Part shown: positions 23,891 through 27,441 of the stretch, one piece after another
Position numbering within the stretch: position 1 is the stretch's first letter
How the letters are laid out: each line of letters opens with the position of its first letter
DNA from: Ichthyophonus hoferi
Lineage: Eukaryota > Opisthokonta > Ichthyosporea > Ichthyophonida > Ichthyophonidae
Direction of reading: 5' to 3'
DNA: 27,441 nucleotides
NCBI GenBank assembly: GCA_002751075.1
Contig: NAOQ01000480.1
Coordinates: 23,931-51,371, forward strand
The notes under the pieces: model-generated
What the model was told of the DNA's origin: nothing
The model's input: only the letters and a program-made list of their open reading frames with translations
Databases searched by the model: none
Program-made: the position numbers and the translations under genes

Positions 23891-26674
23891 ATGGAAGCTA
23901 ACATCGACTATACCTCTTGGAGTAAAGAGGATTTAATAGAAAAAATACAACAGATAGAGAAAGAGAAACATAAGCCTTTGGTAATACCGAAGCAACAAAA
24001 GAACCAGGAAGAGGGAATTAGTGTTGGGAAAGGTATTAAAAGGATTGCAAGTCCTGTCGGCCTACCTACAAGGAGAGAAAACAAGAGGAAAAAACAGAAA
24101 GCATTTGACTTTACAAAGTGTAATAAACGACATGTTGCCCTGAAGATAGCATACTTGGGATGGGATTATCATGGTCTGGCTGTACAGGAGACTGCTGAAA
24201 ATACTATAGAGGTGGGAGTGATATAATTTGTACAAAAAATACATAAATAAAAATGTACATATATATATACGTATACATATATATTCTCTCTTAACGTACA
24301 GGTGAGCTCATGAACATGTTCCATTAACCCTATATCAACTGCACACATAATCCCTCTCTCTTTTCCTCTCTCTCTTTTTATCTATATATCTCTCCTTCCG
24401 TCTCCCTCTCTGTAACCCATTATTTCCGTTTAAGGCCCACCTTTTCTCTGCTCTGACTAGAGCCTGTCTAGTAGAAAACCGTGAGACATGTGATTACCAG
24501 CGTTGTGGACGGACTGATAAGGGGGTCAGTGCTTTTACACAGGTAAAAAACCACTAGACATTGTTAATTAACACACATGCATCCGTTTTTCTGTGTCCTC
24601 AATCACCGTTCATCCGTTTCTTTTCTTTTTTACCCCTAATATATCCTATTATTTTATTGCTTTCATCTATTATTATATCTTATTCACTTGGTATTCTCTC
24701 TTGTTCTTTCATAACACCCCGTTCTTCTTCCCTCACTATATTTTTATATTAATCCCATATGCTACCATTATCTTATTATCATATATATATGTTATTTTTT
24801 GTCTTGCTCTGCAAACCTCTTTCTATTAAATAACTTAATTGAGAAGTCCGAGAAAAATGAACAAAAACCAGGATAATCTTGTACAAATGGTATAATATAA
24901 TGTAGCAGTATAGCATAGTACATGATAGATATATGTATATCTAATTACAATGACAAATATATACATATATGCATACATCCATACCTCCAAGTTTACTAAA
25001 TACTGCAATCCTTAAAATTTTAACGTCCCTTATTAACGGGCTGGATATAATCATTCATATTTATATCAAATTAAGGTTTATTGATAATGTATTTTGAAGG
25101 AAATATTCCCACTGCCAGTGATTTAGATGCCTACTATTTAACCAGAAACTCTCTTTTAAACCTGACAAGCACGGTTAAGGTTAGCAGATTTTTAAGGAAA
25201 AGAAACATATATAGGCCTTTTATATATTAAAATATGTATGATATCTCTATTGCAAATCGCTAATACTGTCAACCAATTGTAACCTAATTTGAACTGCATC
25301 CATATAATATAGTGCAATATAATATAACAAACTACTACTCCATGAATGAACTATATTTGCCACATCTTCCTGGCTAAGCATAAATCAATCTACGAGAACG
25401 TGAATATTATTAGCTATAGGCTTACTATTGTATAAAAACTTAAGAATGGTACGAATCTATCAACACTTTTTGATAATAAACTAAAAACGATGCAGTTATG
25501 TTAATAATAATAATAACAATAGTAGCAGTATTAATATATACACTATCTTTTCCCAGGTGCTTTCATTGACAATAAGAAGCAACCTAAGGGAAGGCCTGGG
25601 GGTGATTGCTAGTAAGGAGCAGCCTGAGAACAGCCCAGTGAATAAGGAGGAACTGCCTTTTGCACGGACTCTTAACAGTCTATTGCCCCCTGAAATCAGA
25701 GTAATAGCCTGGGCCCCTGTCACCTCAGACTTCAATGCAAGGTAGTGTCCTTGGCTATCTAGTTTTTTTTTTTTCCTTTCCTTTTCCCTCTTTTTTCATT
25801 TCTCTCCGTGTCTTTCTTGCTCTTTCCCTCTTCCTACTATTATTAGTCTAATTAATTACTACGGCCCTTAATACTAACCTATATTTATTCTATTTAAATT
25901 ACTACTAGTTTAGCAGCCTACCCTTTTATTATTACACCGTTTACTAGCGTCCAATATGCTGAATGTGTACCTGAATTAACCCATAATCATCTGGTCCATA
26001 ATTGAAATGCACCAGTCTGTGTGCTTTTTTTATTGTTAATATCAACTTGAGATTGACTTTATATGTATATTCTTGTCCTTTTAATTAGTATCATAATATA
26101 GTCATTAGTGTTAATTAGTGTTGATTATATTGATGCTAGTGAGACCATACGGCCTTTCCCTCACGTTCTGTCTTGTCACAGACAGATGAGGGAGGGTGGG
26201 AGGAATATAATATATATATATATGGGCCAATAATATCAACCCGTTAGTAATGCGGAAATGTAACACTTTCTGCCCACCTATTTACTACCCTATTGGATAG
26301 GTCATGTGACAAGGCCACGTGTTAACCACGTGGTACATCACAGATTTAGCTGCAGTCACCGCACTTACAAGTACTATTTCCGACGGGGGGATCTGAATAT
26401 TGAAGTAAGAACCTCCATATTTTTTCCAAATTTTCAACATTGTCATATAGCATTGTATATCTCCCTTTATATACTTTTTAAACCAATTCTCTATTTTCAA
26501 AATTGCCATAATTATCATGTTCCTCTAATATTTTCTCACACGATTCTCCAATCACTACAGTCTATGCAAGAGGCCGCCAATCGGTTTGTAGGAGAACATG
26601 ACTTCCGTAACCTATGTAAGATGGATGTTACCAATGGCGTGGTGAACTATATCCGCACAGTAGTGAGCTTCCAG
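23891..26674 (+). CDS. PUS3: tRNA pseudouridine(38/39) synthase, 5' part of gene (5 exons, continues past right edge)
   Basis: TruA-family enzyme (Deg1/Pus3) that isomerises U38 and U39 in the tRNA anticodon arm. Exons: 23891-24211, 24435-24542, 25557-25741, 26344-26404 and 26561-26674; phases agree, 263 codons. The N-terminus has a charged helix (about 10-30) and a basic stretch RRENKRKKQK (about 62-71) that may be a nuclear signal, as in human PUS3. Then come RHVALKIAYLGWDYHG, the catalytic loop CGRTDKGVSAF with Asp135, LPPEIRVIAWAPV, RTYKYYFRRGDL, and VGEHDFRNLCKMDVTNGVVN, all typical of the family. The exon 5 donor is taken as CAG then GTGGGA at 26675; a donor after 26706 is possible. The conserved FLYHQVR segment is missing, so the C-terminal exons lie to the right. 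Confidence 0.93.
25030..25500 (+). repeat. Dispersed intronic repeat, copy A
   Basis: Aligns over almost its full length with copy B and with the reverse complement of copy C. Landmarks: AACGGGCTGGATATAA, ATTCCCACTGCCAG, TATTTAACCAGAAAC, GGTTAAGGTTAGC, TATATATTAAAATATG, CAAATCGCTAATACTG, ACAAACTACTACTCCATGAA, CTTCCTGGCTAAGCATAAA and TTGTATAAAAACTTA. It is noncoding, within PUS3 intron 2, in sense orientation. Ends approximate. Confidence 0.82.
26301..26333 (+). promoter_or_regulatory. E-box cluster in PUS3 intron 3
   Basis: GTCATGTGAC at 26301-26310, then CCACGTG-TTAA-CCACGTGG at 26315-26333: three CANNTG E-boxes, two of them perfect CACGTG, ending 10 bp before the exon 4 acceptor. CACGTG and TCATGTGA are known targets of bHLH-zip factors. 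Whether they act here is inference; the position inside an intron is unusual for a promoter site. Confidence 0.3.
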
Positions 26675-26934
26675 GTGGGACTACGACCCAACTCAGTAAA
26701 GGGGCTGTATGTGTATCTCTATCTGTTTGTATGTATGTCTCTCACATCACATACACACATATATATATGCTATTCTCACAGGAGTATATGTCGCCTTGTG
26801 TAACTATAGTAACCATATTTCTCCCTCTCCTGATAGACCCCTCTCTTTTATAATTGCTCTTTTTTCTACAAGAATTACCTTACCTTTTCCACTCTTACTT
26901 TTATTTTGCTCAACTATTTAATATGCTTTTTTAA

Positions 26935-27345
26935 TACGGACTATATATATACTGGCTGGGAAATGCTCCCACCACCAGTTATCATACACGTTGGCTATTT
27001 AACGAGAAACTTCCTCTTAAATCCGAAAAACGTAATTAGGGTTACCAGCCTCTTAATAAAGAGAAGCATGCACCTTTTACGTATTAAATGTGTATGCAAT
27101 ACCCGTGATAAATCGTTCATGTCATCAACTGATAATAATCTAATTTAGATCACATCAATAAAATCTAACAAACTACTACTCTGTGGATGGACTACATTGG
27201 CTTTACCTTCTGCCTTCTTGGCTAAATAAATCATTCTATGAAAACATGAATGTCTTTAGCTGTAGGTGTACTGTTGTATAAAAACTTACCGATGGTTTGA
27301 ATATATCAGTATTTTTTTTTGATAAGAAAAAAAGTTACAGTTAGG
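26935..27345 (+). repeat. Dispersed intronic repeat, copy B
   Basis: Shares with copy A: ACAAACTACTACTC, GGCTAA, GAATG or GAATA, and TTGTATAAAAACTTA. Shares with copy C: CCCACCACCAGTTATCATA, TTTAACGAGAAAC versus TTTAACGGGAAAC, TTAGGGTTAC and CCTCTTAATA. Its left end is shortened between ACGGACT and GGCTGGGAAA. Located after PUS3 exon 5 in sense orientation. Confidence 0.82.
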
Positions 27346-27389
27346 GAACAATATTTCTATACTACTTCAACACGTCTATCAACCTACTC

Positions 27390-27403
27390 TCTTTTTCTCT
27401 CTC

Positions 27404-27434
<31 letters not shown>

Positions 27435-27441
27435 TTTTTTT
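27390..27441. repeat. Poly-T / CT-rich tract at window edge
   Basis: CTTTTTCTCTCTC followed by nearly pure T to the last base, presumably in PUS3 intron 5. It may have stopped the assembly or may simply be where the window was cut. Confidence 0.9.

Larger units (their letters stand above)
24212..26560 (+). other. PUS3 introns 1 to 4
   Basis: Introns 24212-24434, 24543-25556, 25742-26343 and 26405-26560. Intron 2 holds repeat copy A. Intron 3 holds a TA run (about 26206-26222) and an E-box cluster just before its acceptor. No nested gene was seen. Confidence 0.8.
26675..27441 (+). other. Start of PUS3 intron 5 (runs off the window)
   Basis: It begins at the GTGGGA donor, holds repeat copy B, and ends in a T-rich tract. 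No further PUS3 exon was recognised here, so the intron seems to extend past the right edge. Confidence 0.65.

Noticed and set aside
24561-24829. Two overlapping plus-strand ORFs rich in Phe, Ile, Leu and Tyr
   Set aside because: They lie in the pyrimidine-rich part of PUS3 intron 2; hydrophobic codons follow from T-rich sequence.
25496-25735. Minus-strand ORF of 79 codons
   Set aside because: It is antisense to PUS3 exon 3.
1-27441. tRNA, rRNA or other standard RNA genes
   Set aside because: I looked for GGTTCGANTCC-type B boxes and rRNA-like conserved stretches on both strands and saw none; GGTTCGTAACC at 6422 belongs to repeat copy C.

Overview
The window comes from an AT-rich, intron-rich eukaryote. 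Three conserved protein genes can be read through GT-AG introns. One of them, the beta regulatory subunit of phosphorylase kinase, belongs to a family best known from animals and their close relatives, so an invertebrate or other holozoan genome is the best inference. The species cannot be named from the sequence. Simple repeats (TA, TG, CATA and pentamer runs) fill many introns, and one 25-N assembly gap lies in a TA run.

Layout. (1) 195-10138, minus strand: a PHKB-like gene. Thirteen exons can be phased (450 codons), and the gene continues beyond the left edge. (2) 10139-12052: the intergenic stretch between two divergently transcribed genes. It holds an unidentified, coding-like but degenerate stretch at 10510-10968. 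(3) 12053-19937, plus strand: a complete protein disulfide isomerase (PDIA1/P4HB type), 12 exons, 533 codons, with signal peptide, a-b-b'-a' layout, acidic tail and C-terminal HDEL. (4) 21007-22858: a Tc1/mariner DNA transposon with TIRs and TA flanks. Its transposase, on the minus strand, is broken. (5) 23891 onward, plus strand: PUS3/DEG1 tRNA pseudouridine synthase. Five exons (263 codons, with the catalytic Asp) are visible and the 3' end lies beyond the right edge.

The three host genes are unrelated housekeeping functions: glycogen breakdown control, ER disulfide formation and tRNA modification. PHKB and PDI are head to head; PDI and PUS3 are tandem. The least expected finding is a repeat of about 400-530 bp present three times (6061-6590 minus, 25030-25500 plus, 26935-27345 plus). 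Every copy is intronic and lies in the sense orientation of its host gene. I recognise no family for it. The second most interesting point is the asymmetric pair of PDI active sites: CDHC in domain a, and CGHC without the usual buried Glu in domain a'.
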